Source: Alphaproteobacteria bacterium (lineage in GTDB: Bacteria; Pseudomonadota; Alphaproteobacteria; Caulobacterales; Maricaulaceae). Taken from it: a DNA stretch of 64,000 nucleotides. Positions 46,730 to 55,360 of the stretch are shown here, piece by piece. Every line of letters starts with the position of its first letter. Within the stretch, counting starts at the first letter, position 1. Position numbers and translations under genes: made by a program. The notes under the pieces are model-generated. The model searched no databases, had not been told where the DNA came from, and was given only the letters and a program-made list of their open reading frames with translations. Location: the NCBI GenBank assembly GCA_024278855.1, contig JAJRSJ010000004.1, positions 28,118-92,117 of the forward strand, given 5' to 3'.

Positions 46730-47346
46730 GAATATAACCCCTCATACACAAGTCCTTCGTAAAGGCGGTACATCATCATGGCCGTCATGCCCCAAATATG
46801 CCAGTGGGGATTTTGGGTGCTTGGCCAAGGCATATCATATAATTTGAGCATATTGCCTTCAAACTCTACCGTACGCGGCACATGATTGGCTTTGTCCATA
46901 AAAAAACTAAAGGGGATTTCGGTTACCTCTTCCACCTCGTCCCGGCACGGGATTATTTCGGCGTGCGGGTTAAGGATACCCACGAAAGGTGTGACCCTGA
47001 AATCAGAAACCGCGTTGAACGAAGCCAAGCGTCCGAGCAAATGAACATCCCCGGCTCCCACCCCTACCTCCTCACCGGTTTCGCGAACGGCGCCTTGTGC
47101 GGGGGTTTCGCCCAACTCAGTGCGCCCGCCCGGAAAAGCAATTTGCCCAGCGTGGGTCGACATATGCATAGGCCGCCGGGTCAGCAAGACACGCCATTCA
47201 TCCCGTTTAACCAAAGGCACCAGCACGGACGCCGGGCGGTGGCCATTGCGCTTCGGGATATGGCTGTCATCGTCCATATCAACGGACTGCAACACCTTGC
47301 GTATTTGCGCAATCAAGGGATCATCAAGGCTAAATTTCATGCACAC
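46726..47346 (-). CDS. NUDIX hydrolase, CoA pyrophosphatase type
   Basis: Splits nucleotide diphosphate derivatives, probably CoA. The NUDIX box is intact: GGRTELGETPAQGAVRETGE, then EVG, giving the Gx5Ex7REUxEExGU pattern. The preceding LLTRRPMHMSTHAGQIAFPG is the CoA-pyrophosphatase subfamily element. 206 residues; M3 (MKFSLDD) is an alternative start. Its start overlaps the end of DUF1285 and its stop overlaps the polymerase gene, so three genes are tightly packed. Confidence 0.92.
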   Translation of the reverse strand: MCMKFSLDDPLIAQIRKVLQSVDMDDDSHIPKRNGHRPASVLVPLVKRDEWRVLLTRRPMHMSTHAGQIAFPGGRTELGETPAQGAVRETGEEVGVGAGDVHLLGRLASFNAVSDFRVTPFVGILNPHAEIIPCRDEVEEVTEIPFSFFMDKANHVPRTVEFEGNMLKLYDMPWPSTQNPHWHIWGMTAMMMYRLYEGLVYEGLYS

Positions 47347-47878
47347 CTGCCGGGCCTAATGGAAAAAACACACCGCCGCCATACACACCAAGTTGGCCGT
47401 CAACCTCTAGTGCATATTCAACCAATTCATAAAACACCGCCCGGCTCAACAATGCCTCAAGCCGCCCGCGCACATGTAATAATGGTGTTGGCTCCAGACT
47501 ATCCGGGTCAGTTTCGACCCGCAGTTCATGGTCGCGTCCGGCTTCAATCCCCTCCCCCGTATTTGTGGTAAAAAACAAACGTTGCGCCCGTCCCTCGCCT
47601 TGCACATCCATCCGCACAGCCAAAAAATGCGCACACTCAACATTGATGAGGATTTTTTCCGCCGGCGTAACCAGATAAGTCTCCCCGTCCGCGTCTTTGC
47701 GCAAAACTTTTGAAAACAGTTTTATCAAAGGCGCACGGGTGATGCGCGCACCCTCGTGCCACCAAGAGCCGTCCTTGCGAATCACCATGTCCATTTCGCC
47801 GCAATTCTCCGGATGCCAGCTTTCGACGGGCAGCGCACCTTCGCCCTGCTACCGTGCAGATTTAATCAAGGCAGTCAT
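47330..47878 (-). CDS. DUF1285 protein with an in-frame TAG near the start
   Basis: A conserved alphaproteobacterial protein of unknown function; members fold as small beta-rich proteins. The open part from ATG 47794 reads MDMVIRKDGSWWHEG and runs to 47330 (154 residues). The family N-terminus lies upstream in the same frame: ATG 47878 MTALIKSAR, then TAG (47851-47849), then QGEGALPVESWHPENCGE, which joins directly. With a sense codon there the protein would be 182 residues, the family length. So either a point mutation or base error created the stop, or translation restarts downstream. Neighbours (NUDIX, moxR) are the usual ones. Confidence 0.8.
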
Positions 47879-48004
47879 ATCACTGTTGCTCATGTCACTG
47901 TTGGTCTTGTTGCCAGTGTTGCTATTTTTTAATGGGGTCACAAGCAAGATTCCTTTTGCGCTTTGTGGCTTATGCCTTAAACCTAGACATTGGAAAACAC
48001 CATG

Positions 48005-48055
48005 CAAGAGAAATAAGTTATCAAGAGAAATAAGAGATCAAGAGAAATAAGAGAT
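48005..48055 (+). repeat. 17-bp tandem repeats in the moxR leader
   Basis: Three copies of CAAGAGAAATAAGAGAT (48005-48021 with two changes, 48022-48038, 48039-48055) plus a partial fourth. They end 19 bp before the moxR ATG, and their purine-rich core (AAGAGA) could act as ribosome docking sites. A four-codon frame, ATG AGT AAA TTA TGA (48064-48078), overlaps the moxR start. Confidence 0.9.
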
Positions 48056-48074
48056 AAAGAAAAATGAGTAAATT

Positions 48075-49058
48075 ATGAGCACATCAGCACTTGAGAAAAA
48101 ACTCGGAACCGCCAGTGCGAAACTGGACGCGGTAAAGTCGGAAATATCCAATATCGTGATTGGACAAGACACCGTGGTTGATCTGTCGCTGGCGGCTGTG
48201 CTGAGCGGCGGCCATGCTTTGTTGGTCGGCGTGCCGGGCCTGGCCAAAACGCTTCTAGTGGAAACGTTATCAACTGTCCTGGGGCTAGACGGTAAACGTA
48301 TCCAGTTCACCCCAGATTTAATGCCCGCCGATATTCTAGGCTCTGAAGTTTTGGAAGAAACCACTAAAGGAAAACGCGCATTTCGCTTCATTCCCGGCCC
48401 GGTATTTTGCCAACTGCTCATGGCCGACGAGATTAACCGGGCCAGCCCGCGCACCCAATCCGCACTCTTGCAAGCCATGCAAGAGCGTTTCGTCACCATT
48501 GCCGGAGACCGCCACGACCTGCCCGCGCCGTTTCATGTGCTCGCCACCCAAAACCCCATCGAACAAGAAGGCACCTACCCCCTGCCCGAAGCCCAACTTG
48601 ACCGGTTTTTATTCCAAATTGATGTGGATTACCCACAGGCGGATACGGAACGCGAAATCCTGCTCGCCACCACAGGTACAGAGCAAAATACGGCCAAGAA
48701 AATCATGACACCCAAACAATTGACCGCCATGCAGGCTTTGGTGCGCGCCATGCCCATTGGCAATAAAGTGGTGGACTGTATTTTATCCTTGGTGCGAAAT
48801 GCCAGACCCGACCAAAGCGAGCACGGTTTTATCAAAGACGCCGTGGTTTGGGGCCCAGGGCCACGGGCCGGGCAAGCACTTATGCTTGCTAGCCGGGCGC
48901 GGGCCTTGTTGGACGGCCGCATATCTCCGTCCGTGGACGATGTATTGGCCCTGGCCGCCCCCGTCCTGAAACACCGTATGGCCCTAAGTTTTGCCGCCCG
49001 CGCCGACGGTGCCAATCTCGACGAGTTGATCACGAAGTTGGCTGAGCGGGTTGGTTAA
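48075..49058 (+). CDS. MoxR-family AAA+ ATPase
   Basis: A hexameric-type AAA+ chaperone of 327 residues. Walker A is GVPGLAKT, Walker B LLMADEINRASPRTQSALLQ, sensor 1 LATQNPIEQEGTYPLPEAQ and the arginine finger region LDRFLF. MoxR proteins act with von Willebrand A proteins to insert metals or assemble complexes. It heads a four-gene operon with DUF58, DUF4159 and VWA-like genes, a conserved alphaproteobacterial cluster related to Bat aerotolerance genes. Confidence 0.95.
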   Translation: MSTSALEKKLGTASAKLDAVKSEISNIVIGQDTVVDLSLAAVLSGGHALLVGVPGLAKTLLVETLSTVLGLDGKRIQFTPDLMPADILGSEVLEETTKGKRAFRFIPGPVFCQLLMADEINRASPRTQSALLQAMQERFVTIAGDRHDLPAPFHVLATQNPIEQEGTYPLPEAQLDRFLFQIDVDYPQADTEREILLATTGTEQNTAKKIMTPKQLTAMQALVRAMPIGNKVVDCILSLVRNARPDQSEHGFIKDAVVWGPGPRAGQALMLASRARALLDGRISPSVDDVLALAAPVLKHRMALSFAARADGANLDELITKLAERVG

Positions 49059-49082
49059 TGGGTTATGCGTTTAACATTTTTT

Positions 49083-49267
49083 TTCCTTCCCCCATTTATG
49101 GGGGAAGTGCCGGAGCTCTTGCGGAGGCGATGGGGGGCGCACCTCTTGTGCGCTATAAACGTTCGGCAAACTTTTCACCATCGTACCGACGCAAGAGCGT
49201 CGGCGCCCCCCATTTTTGTTTCTTGGCGCCAAGAGGCGCCCACTTCCCCCACAAGGGGGGGAAGGAA
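49083..49267. repeat. Paired-hairpin element of a second type, overlapping the DUF58 ribosome-binding site
   Basis: Imperfect inverted arms at 49083-49109 and 49241-49267. Each is itself a hairpin (CTTCCCCCA...TGGGGGAAG on the left, CTTCCCCC...GGGGGGAAG on the right). The architecture matches the elements at 20363 and 45242, but the sequence is different. It occupies the whole gap between moxR and the DUF58 gene. Its right end supplies GGAAGG five bases before the DUF58 ATG at 49270. Confidence 0.8.
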
Positions 49268-49269
49268 TA

Positions 49270-50223
49270 ATGCCCATCGCCTCAAAATTACGGCGCGAAG
49301 CGGAACATCTGGCCGCGCCTTATCCGGCTTTGTTGGCGGAGGCGGAGCGTGTGGCCGCCATTGTTTCCCAAGGCATACACGGCAGGCGGCGGGCCGGCGC
49401 GGGGGAAACTTTTTGGCAATACCGGGATTATTCTGCCTCTGACAGCGCCCATGATATTGACTGGCGCAGATCAGCCCGCACCGACAATTATTATGTGCGC
49501 GAAAACGAATGGGAAGCCGCCAATACCGTCTGGATGTGGCGCGACGGCTCGCCCGGCATGGACTGGAAATCACATCAATCCTTACCCACAAAAAAAGACC
49601 GGGCTAGCATATTGATGATGGCGCTCTCGTCCTGGTTGATGCGGGCCGGGGAACGCTGCGGGGTATTGGGGGAAAGCGAAAGACCCCATACCGGGCGGTT
49701 TGGCATTGAGCGCATATCCCATAAACTGGCCACGGCGGACGGCGGCATGGAGGCTCTTACGGCAGATTTTTCGGCCCATGCCAAGCTAGTTTTAGCATCG
49801 GATTTTTTGGCCTCTGCGGATGAATGGCGGCAAAAACTGGTGGCCTTGACCGCCCGCCCCGCTAGCGGAATATTATTGCATATCGTCGATCCTGCCGAGC
49901 GCGAGTTTCCCTTTAAAGGCCGGGTGCAATTATTAGACCCTGTATTGGGGTCTGGCAGCAAATTGGCGCAATTACCATTCTTGCTAGGGCGCGCCGAAAA
50001 ACTGCGTGACCGCTATGTGGAAAAATTTCAAGCCCACGAAGCTGAACTGGCCCAAACGGCCCGGCGGCTTGGCTGGACATTGATCACCCACACCACCGAC
50101 CAACCCGCTACGCAAGCCTTAAGCGCACTGTATCAAGCCTTAGATGCTAAAATGGCCGGGGATGCTAAAATGGCCGGGGATGCTAAAATGGCCAGGGACG
50201 CTAAAATGGCCGGGGACGTGTAA
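49270..50223 (+). CDS. DUF58 protein of the MoxR operon
   Basis: A 317-residue cytosolic protein. DUF58 signature: RRRAGAGETFWQYRDYSASD, then HDIDWRRSARTDNYYVRENEWE. The C-terminal two thirds resemble a VWA fold with LASDFLASADEW. DUF58 proteins pair with MoxR ATPases. I took ATG 49270, which has GGAAGG five bases upstream. The last 26 residues are four in-frame copies of DAKMAG/DAKMAR, a tandem insertion that is not part of the family fold. The stop overlaps the next start (TAATGG). Confidence 0.9.
   Translation: MPIASKLRREAEHLAAPYPALLAEAERVAAIVSQGIHGRRRAGAGETFWQYRDYSASDSAHDIDWRRSARTDNYYVRENEWEAANTVWMWRDGSPGMDWKSHQSLPTKKDRASILMMALSSWLMRAGERCGVLGESERPHTGRFGIERISHKLATADGGMEALTADFSAHAKLVLASDFLASADEWRQKLVALTARPASGILLHIVDPAEREFPFKGRVQLLDPVLGSGSKLAQLPFLLGRAEKLRDRYVEKFQAHEAELAQTARRLGWTLITHTTDQPATQALSALYQALDAKMAGDAKMAGDAKMARDAKMAGDV
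50143..50214 (+). repeat. 18-bp in-frame tandem repeat at the DUF58 C-terminus
   Basis: Four copies of GATGCTAAAATGGCCGGG (50143-50160, 50161-50178, 50179-50196, 50197-50214) with a few substitutions. They encode DAKMAG, DAKMAG, DAKMAR, DAKMAG just before the stop. Confidence 0.97.
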
Positions 50224-53042
50224 TGGTTATAGGGCCGATCACATTTTTGGCACCTCTTGCCTTGTTTGGCCTGTTGGCATTGCCGATCATCTGGTTTGTC
50301 CTGAAAATCACGCCGCCCAAACCTATATTACAAATCTTCCCTCCGCTAAAATTATTGGGCGGGCTTAACAAAGAAGAAGACACGCCCAATGCGACGCCAA
50401 TTTGGCTGCTCATATTCCGCCTGTTCATGGGCGCATTATTGGCCATTGCCTTGGCAAAGCCCATATTGTTTAAACCCGCCGAAGACACCAACCGCCCCCT
50501 TGTCTTGGTCATTGATAATGGCTGGGCGGCGGCAAGCAATTGGTCAGCCGTAAGCAGTGAAGCCGAAGCTTTGGTCAAACAAGCGGTCTCTAACAACCAA
50601 ATGGTCGCGGTATTGCGCAGTGTCGATATACGCGGGCAAAACACCAACGGGTTTATCCCGGCCACCGAAGCTTTAAGCGCCCTGCGCAGCTTGCAGCCCT
50701 ATGCTTATGCGCCTGACCGGGCCGCACTTGGCGCGCAAATGCGCGGGCTGGATCTCTCCAAGGCCGATATTTTTTGGCTGTCTGACGGGCTGGATTACGG
50801 GTTGGATACCGGGCAGGCGGAAGATTTTATGGCTATGTTAAAATCAGGCGGCACACACAAACTATACCGCCCGGCGGCCGAGTTTAGCCCTTTGCTCGCG
50901 GGGGCGGTTGTCGAAACGGCCAACGGATTTCGCGCCCAGTGGCACCGCACCGACACCACAAGCCTGCGCACACACAACATCGTCGCCTATAGCGCTCATG
51001 GGGCAGGTGGCCGGGTTTTGGCCCGCACCGATATTAGCTTCGCGCCCGGAACCTCCATGGTCGAAGCCAATTTCGAGCTGCCCGCAGAACTTCGGGGCCG
51101 CGTCTCCCTGCTAAAACCGGAAGGCATAGCGTCCGCCGGAGCCATTACCTTGCTGGACGACAGTTGGGGCCGCCCTCTGGTCGGCCTGCTCAAGGGCAGC
51201 GATTCCAATACCCAACCTCTTTTATCTGAATGGCACTATATTGAGGAAGCTCTCGCACCTAGTGCTGATATTTATAAAGGCGATCTGGACGAGCTTCTGG
51301 CCGTGTCCCCATCCATAATATTTATGTCCGACCGGGCCAGAACGCAAAGCCCGTTATTGGTCAAATATGTGGAAGACGGCGGCATGTTGGTGCGCTTTGC
51401 CGGGCCAAAACTGGCCAAACGTGCTGACGCGCTTTTGCCCGTGCCTTTGCGTTCAGGCGACCGTTCCATAGGCGGTGCATTGGCTTGGGAAGTACCGCCA
51501 GGACTTGATGTTTTTGCCCAGGACAGTCCGTTTTTTGGCCTCAGTACCAAAGAAGATATTGTAGTACGCAAACAAGTGCTTGCCACGCCGGGCGCAGGAA
51601 CCGACACATCCACATGGGCCAGACTTGTCGACGGCTCGCCCGTGATTACCTCTAGCCCGCGCGGGCTTGGCCGCATTGTCCTGTTCCATGTCACGGCTGG
51701 CCCTGATTGGTCAAGCTTGCCTTTGTCCGGGCTTTATGTGCAAATGCTAGAGCGGCTTTTGCCGTTGGCCCGCAGTTCAGGCGCAAAAATTACCAGTGAA
51801 AGCAGTATAGACTGGACGGCGGAGCGTACATTTGACGGCTTTGGCAATCTTGGAAGCCCGCCCGTTTCGGCCCGCCCTATCCCCGACAGTGATTTTGCCG
51901 CCGCAAAAGCCAGCCGTGACCATCCGCCGGGCCTATACCGTCAAGGCCTAAGACGCTTGGCGCTTAACACCGTAAAAAACCCGGACGATTATTCGGCTTT
52001 GGCAGGCGGTGGTTTTAACGCGGCGGTTTACGGCGGCCGCAAACCCAAATCCCTGTCTGGTCTTTTACTGGGCCTGTTGGCCGTGATGATGGCTCTGGAT
52101 GTAGCCATGTCTTTACTGGCTTCTGGGCGGTTGAGACGACAAATTTGGCAGGCGAGCGCCGCCGTTTTGGCGCTCAGTATTGTCGCCCTACCAACGCTAG
52201 ACGCATATGCGCAAAACCTACAAACAAGTCCGGGCAATCCTGATGATGCCCTGGGCTTACATTTGGCCTATGTCATCACGGGTAATGCCGAAGTGGACAG
52301 GCTGTCCAAAGGCGGGCTCGAAGGCTTGATGTTTGAGCTTAACCGCCGCACAACCATAGAACCAACAGGGGTACGCGGCATCGATATCGAGAGCGACGAG
52401 CTGGCCTTTTATCCATTTTTATATTGGCCAGTTTTGCGAGACGCCAAACCCTTGAGCGCCAAAGCGGCGGACAAGCTCAATAAATTTATGGCCGGGGGCG
52501 GCATTTTGGTTTTGGATACCCAAGACCAGGATCGCAAACGGCTGTTTAGCGGTGAAACCCATCCGGGCTTGGCGCAATTGTCGGAAAACCTTGATATTCC
52601 GCGCCTAAGCACACCGTCCAACTCACCAGAAAATTCTCATGTGCTGACCAAATCATTTTATCTTATCAACAATTTCCCCGGACGATGGTCAGACGGTAAA
52701 TTGTGGGTCGAGGCGGGCAAAAGCGGCACATCGCGCGACGGGGTAACCAGTGTCATTGTTGGCTCTAATGACTGGGCCGCAGCTTGGGGCAAAGACGAAA
52801 AAGGCCGAACATTGACCGTGATTGAAAATGAAATTCCGCGCCAACGGGAAATGGCAGTCCGGTTCGGGGTAAATTTGGTCATGTATTCCATGTCGGGGAA
52901 TTATAAAGACGATATGGTACATGCGGCTAAAATCATTGAGCGGCTCGGCGAAGATTTAAGCGGTTTGCCCGCCCCTTTACCCGAGAAACCTTTACCGGAG
53001 CAACCATTACCAGACGTAATTGAACCAGAGCAACAGCCGTGA
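50223..53042 (+). CDS. BatA-like membrane protein with C-terminal DUF4159 domain
   Basis: A 939-residue inner-membrane protein. The N-terminal BatA-type segment has two helices (residues about 8-28 and 62-82: FLAPLALFGLLALPIIWFVL, then LLIFRLFMGALLAIALAKP). A long periplasmic region with a degenerate VWA core (LVLVIDNGWAAASNW) follows, then two more helices near 610-660, and DUF4159 from about 680 to 915 (LHLAYVITGNAEVDR, ELAFYPFLYWPV, GGGILVLDTQD). It ends in a proline-rich tail, PLPEKPLPEQPLPD. Overlaps both neighbours. Client of the MoxR complex is unknown. Confidence 0.88.
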   Translation: MVIGPITFLAPLALFGLLALPIIWFVLKITPPKPILQIFPPLKLLGGLNKEEDTPNATPIWLLIFRLFMGALLAIALAKPILFKPAEDTNRPLVLVIDNGWAAASNWSAVSSEAEALVKQAVSNNQMVAVLRSVDIRGQNTNGFIPATEALSALRSLQPYAYAPDRAALGAQMRGLDLSKADIFWLSDGLDYGLDTGQAEDFMAMLKSGGTHKLYRPAAEFSPLLAGAVVETANGFRAQWHRTDTTSLRTHNIVAYSAHGAGGRVLARTDISFAPGTSMVEANFELPAELRGRVSLLKPEGIASAGAITLLDDSWGRPLVGLLKGSDSNTQPLLSEWHYIEEALAPSADIYKGDLDELLAVSPSIIFMSDRARTQSPLLVKYVEDGGMLVRFAGPKLAKRADALLPVPLRSGDRSIGGALAWEVPPGLDVFAQDSPFFGLSTKEDIVVRKQVLATPGAGTDTSTWARLVDGSPVITSSPRGLGRIVLFHVTAGPDWSSLPLSGLYVQMLERLLPLARSSGAKITSESSIDWTAERTFDGFGNLGSPPVSARPIPDSDFAAAKASRDHPPGLYRQGLRRLALNTVKNPDDYSALAGGGFNAAVYGGRKPKSLSGLLLGLLAVMMALDVAMSLLASGRLRRQIWQASAAVLALSIVALPTLDAYAQNLQTSPGNPDDALGLHLAYVITGNAEVDRLSKGGLEGLMFELNRRTTIEPTGVRGIDIESDELAFYPFLYWPVLRDAKPLSAKAADKLNKFMAGGGILVLDTQDQDRKRLFSGETHPGLAQLSENLDIPRLSTPSNSPENSHVLTKSFYLINNFPGRWSDGKLWVEAGKSGTSRDGVTSVIVGSNDWAAAWGKDEKGRTLTVIENEIPRQREMAVRFGVNLVMYSMSGNYKDDMVHAAKIIERLGEDLSGLPAPLPEKPLPEQPLPDVIEPEQQP

Positions 53043-55132
53043 ACAGCTCATTCGTGTTTGATCCATTACTGCCTATTTGGGTGATTGTCAGCCTGACCGT
53101 CTTGATCATTGCCGCCGCTACATTTGGACAATGGCGCGGGCTTAAAAGCTTTATTTTACGCGCCGTCGCCGCTTTCATTTTGGCGGGTGCGCTTTTAAAC
53201 CCGCAGTCCTTGATCGAACAGCGCACGCCGCTGCCCGATATTGCTCTGCTGATTACCGATGCTAGCGAAAGCATGGACTTTGCAACCCGCAAACAAAGTG
53301 CGCAAACCGTACACACCCGTCTTCTAGACGGTTTGAACGCTTTGGAAAATCTAGACATTATAGAGGTCAAGATTGCGCCAGGCCGGGACGGAACCCGGTT
53401 GGCCCAAACCATGATTGACGCACTGGCTAGCCTACCCGCAGAGCGCATTGCTGGCGTATTTGCTATCACCGACGGGCAAGTGCATGATGTGCCGGAAAAC
53501 CCGACCAATTTATTGCCGCCGGGCATACCGTTCCATGCAGTCATCATCGGGGATGAAACCGCACGCGACCGGCGGCTTGATGCCATCATCAGTCCGAAAT
53601 ACGGCATGGTCGGCGAAACCGCCCGCTTTGAGTTACGCCTTGAGGACCCTGGCTATGAGGGTGAACGGGCCGAGCTCGAAATCCGCCTAAACGGCGAACT
53701 TGTGGCGCGGTTTGCCGCGACCGCCGGAGATAAAATCACTATTCCGGTTAAGATCGAAAAACGCGGCGTCAACACGGTAGAAATCCGGGCGAGCGCGGCG
53801 AAGAACGAGTTGACGACACTTAACAATGTGTTGGTGGCTGAAATTTCAGGGGTGCGCGACCGTTTGCGGGTCTTGTTAATTACCGGGGAGCCCCATATGG
53901 GCGGGCGGGCTTGGCGTAATCTCCTAAAATCCGACCCGTCGGTGGATTTAATCCAGTTTACTATTTTGACCAATCCAGGGGTCAAAAACACCTATGCGCC
54001 GCCGCGTGAATTATCCCTGATCCGCTTTCCTGACCGGGAATTATTTGAAGACAAATTGGACGAATTTGACCTAGTGATATTTGACCAGTTTAAACGCCGC
54101 ACCATGGCGGCACGCGGCCGCACCCGGCCCATGCTCAGCCCTTATTATATTTCCAACATCTCAAAATATGTAGAAAACGGCGGTGCTTTACTGGTGGCTG
54201 CCGGCCCGGCCTATGCCACGGACAACGGCTTGGCCCGCTCACCGCTTATCGCCGTTTTGCCAGCCCGCCCCACCGGGAAAACCACAGACACCATTTTTAG
54301 GCCCAAGCTGAATGACAAGGGGAAACGCCACCCGATCACATCTATTTTTACAGGCGAAATTTCCGCAAAATGGGGGCGTTGGTACCGCTCTATTGATGCC
54401 GAGGTGATCAAGGGTGATGTGCTGATGGTCAATGATGACGGTCTGCCGCTCTTGGTTATTGACAAAGTTGCCAAGGGCCGGGTGGCGCTCTTGCTGTCCG
54501 ATCAAGCCTGGTTGTGGTCAAAGGGCCATGCCGGCGGCGGGCCTTACAATGAAATGTTCAGGCGCTTGTCCCATTGGCTTATGGGCGAGCCTGACCTTGA
54601 AGCTGACCGCCTGAAAGCACGGGTGGAAAACGGCATGTTACAGATTGAACATTGGGCCTTGGACGATAAAAATCCGCCCGTTCAAATTTTGCATCCGGCA
54701 GGCACGGCTGAAATTATAAATCTGCGCCGGGTCTCGCCGGGCTATTTCACGGGCAGCATCAAGGCGGATGTGCAAGGAGCTTACCGCGTTACAGTTTCGG
54801 GAAGCGGGGGGGGCAATTTGTCCAGCATCGCTGCCGCCGGAGCTCTGAATCCAACCGAGTTTAAGCACGTTTTGGCTACGGATAAAACCCTTGCGCCTTT
54901 GGTAAGTGCTAGCGGCGGCGGCACATTTTGGGCGGGCAATACCGGCACTGTCCCAACAGTACGCAAAGTCAGCGGTAATGACAAAACTTCTGGCGCAGGT
55001 TTCGCCGGACTGATTGGCCATAAAAAATATTCCGTCACCGCATCGCGCCGCACCCCATTGGCACCCACATGGATTTATTTTCTACTAATCATGGTTGCCT
55101 TGCTGATCGCTTGGCGGTTGGAGGGGAATTAG
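53039..55132 (+). CDS. Membrane-anchored VWA-like protein of the MoxR operon
   Basis: A 697-residue protein with two N-terminal helices (about 11-29 and 38-54), a VWA-like domain with an intact metal site start (LITDASESMD, D74-S78) and later FAITDGQVHD, a middle part resembling a glutamine-amidotransferase-like fold (RDRLRVLLITGEPHMGGRAW, GGALLVAAGPAYA), and one C-terminal helix (IYFLLIMVALLIAW). It overlaps the DUF4159 gene by 4 bp and closes the operon. It is probably the periplasmic partner that the MoxR ATPase acts upon; function inferred from the cluster only. Confidence 0.85.
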   Translation: MNSSFVFDPLLPIWVIVSLTVLIIAAATFGQWRGLKSFILRAVAAFILAGALLNPQSLIEQRTPLPDIALLITDASESMDFATRKQSAQTVHTRLLDGLNALENLDIIEVKIAPGRDGTRLAQTMIDALASLPAERIAGVFAITDGQVHDVPENPTNLLPPGIPFHAVIIGDETARDRRLDAIISPKYGMVGETARFELRLEDPGYEGERAELEIRLNGELVARFAATAGDKITIPVKIEKRGVNTVEIRASAAKNELTTLNNVLVAEISGVRDRLRVLLITGEPHMGGRAWRNLLKSDPSVDLIQFTILTNPGVKNTYAPPRELSLIRFPDRELFEDKLDEFDLVIFDQFKRRTMAARGRTRPMLSPYYISNISKYVENGGALLVAAGPAYATDNGLARSPLIAVLPARPTGKTTDTIFRPKLNDKGKRHPITSIFTGEISAKWGRWYRSIDAEVIKGDVLMVNDDGLPLLVIDKVAKGRVALLLSDQAWLWSKGHAGGGPYNEMFRRLSHWLMGEPDLEADRLKARVENGMLQIEHWALDDKNPPVQILHPAGTAEIINLRRVSPGYFTGSIKADVQGAYRVTVSGSGGGNLSSIAAAGALNPTEFKHVLATDKTLAPLVSASGGGTFWAGNTGTVPTVRKVSGNDKTSGAGFAGLIGHKKYSVTASRRTPLAPTWIYFLLIMVALLIAWRLEGN

Positions 55133-55229
55133 AGCGGAGAGGTTTGCCTATAGGGAATTAGCATACTAAGGACTATCCCGTTACGCACCATTTCGACAAA
55201 TATAGCACCTGCACCATAAAGAATATGTG

Positions 55230-55247
55230 CTTTCTTTAAGCTGTTAA
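55230..55247 (+). promoter_or_regulatory. Possible PhoB-type box upstream of phoA
   Basis: CTTTCTT, TAAG, CTGTTAA matches the 7-4-7 layout of the E. coli Pho box (CTGTCAT repeated at 11 bp) at 5 of 7 bases in each half. A TATAAT word lies at 55292-55297, farther downstream than the usual spacing. It is the only regulatory-looking sequence in the 228-bp gap 55133-55360. Weak evidence. Confidence 0.2.
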
Positions 55248-55360
55248 ACTAGGAAGCGTAGAGTGGGTTTCCTGAGCTTTCTGACACCATTTATAATTTC
55301 CTAGTGACAGACGCCAGTCTTGTACTTTATGAATGGGCGAAATCAGAACAGGGAACATCC

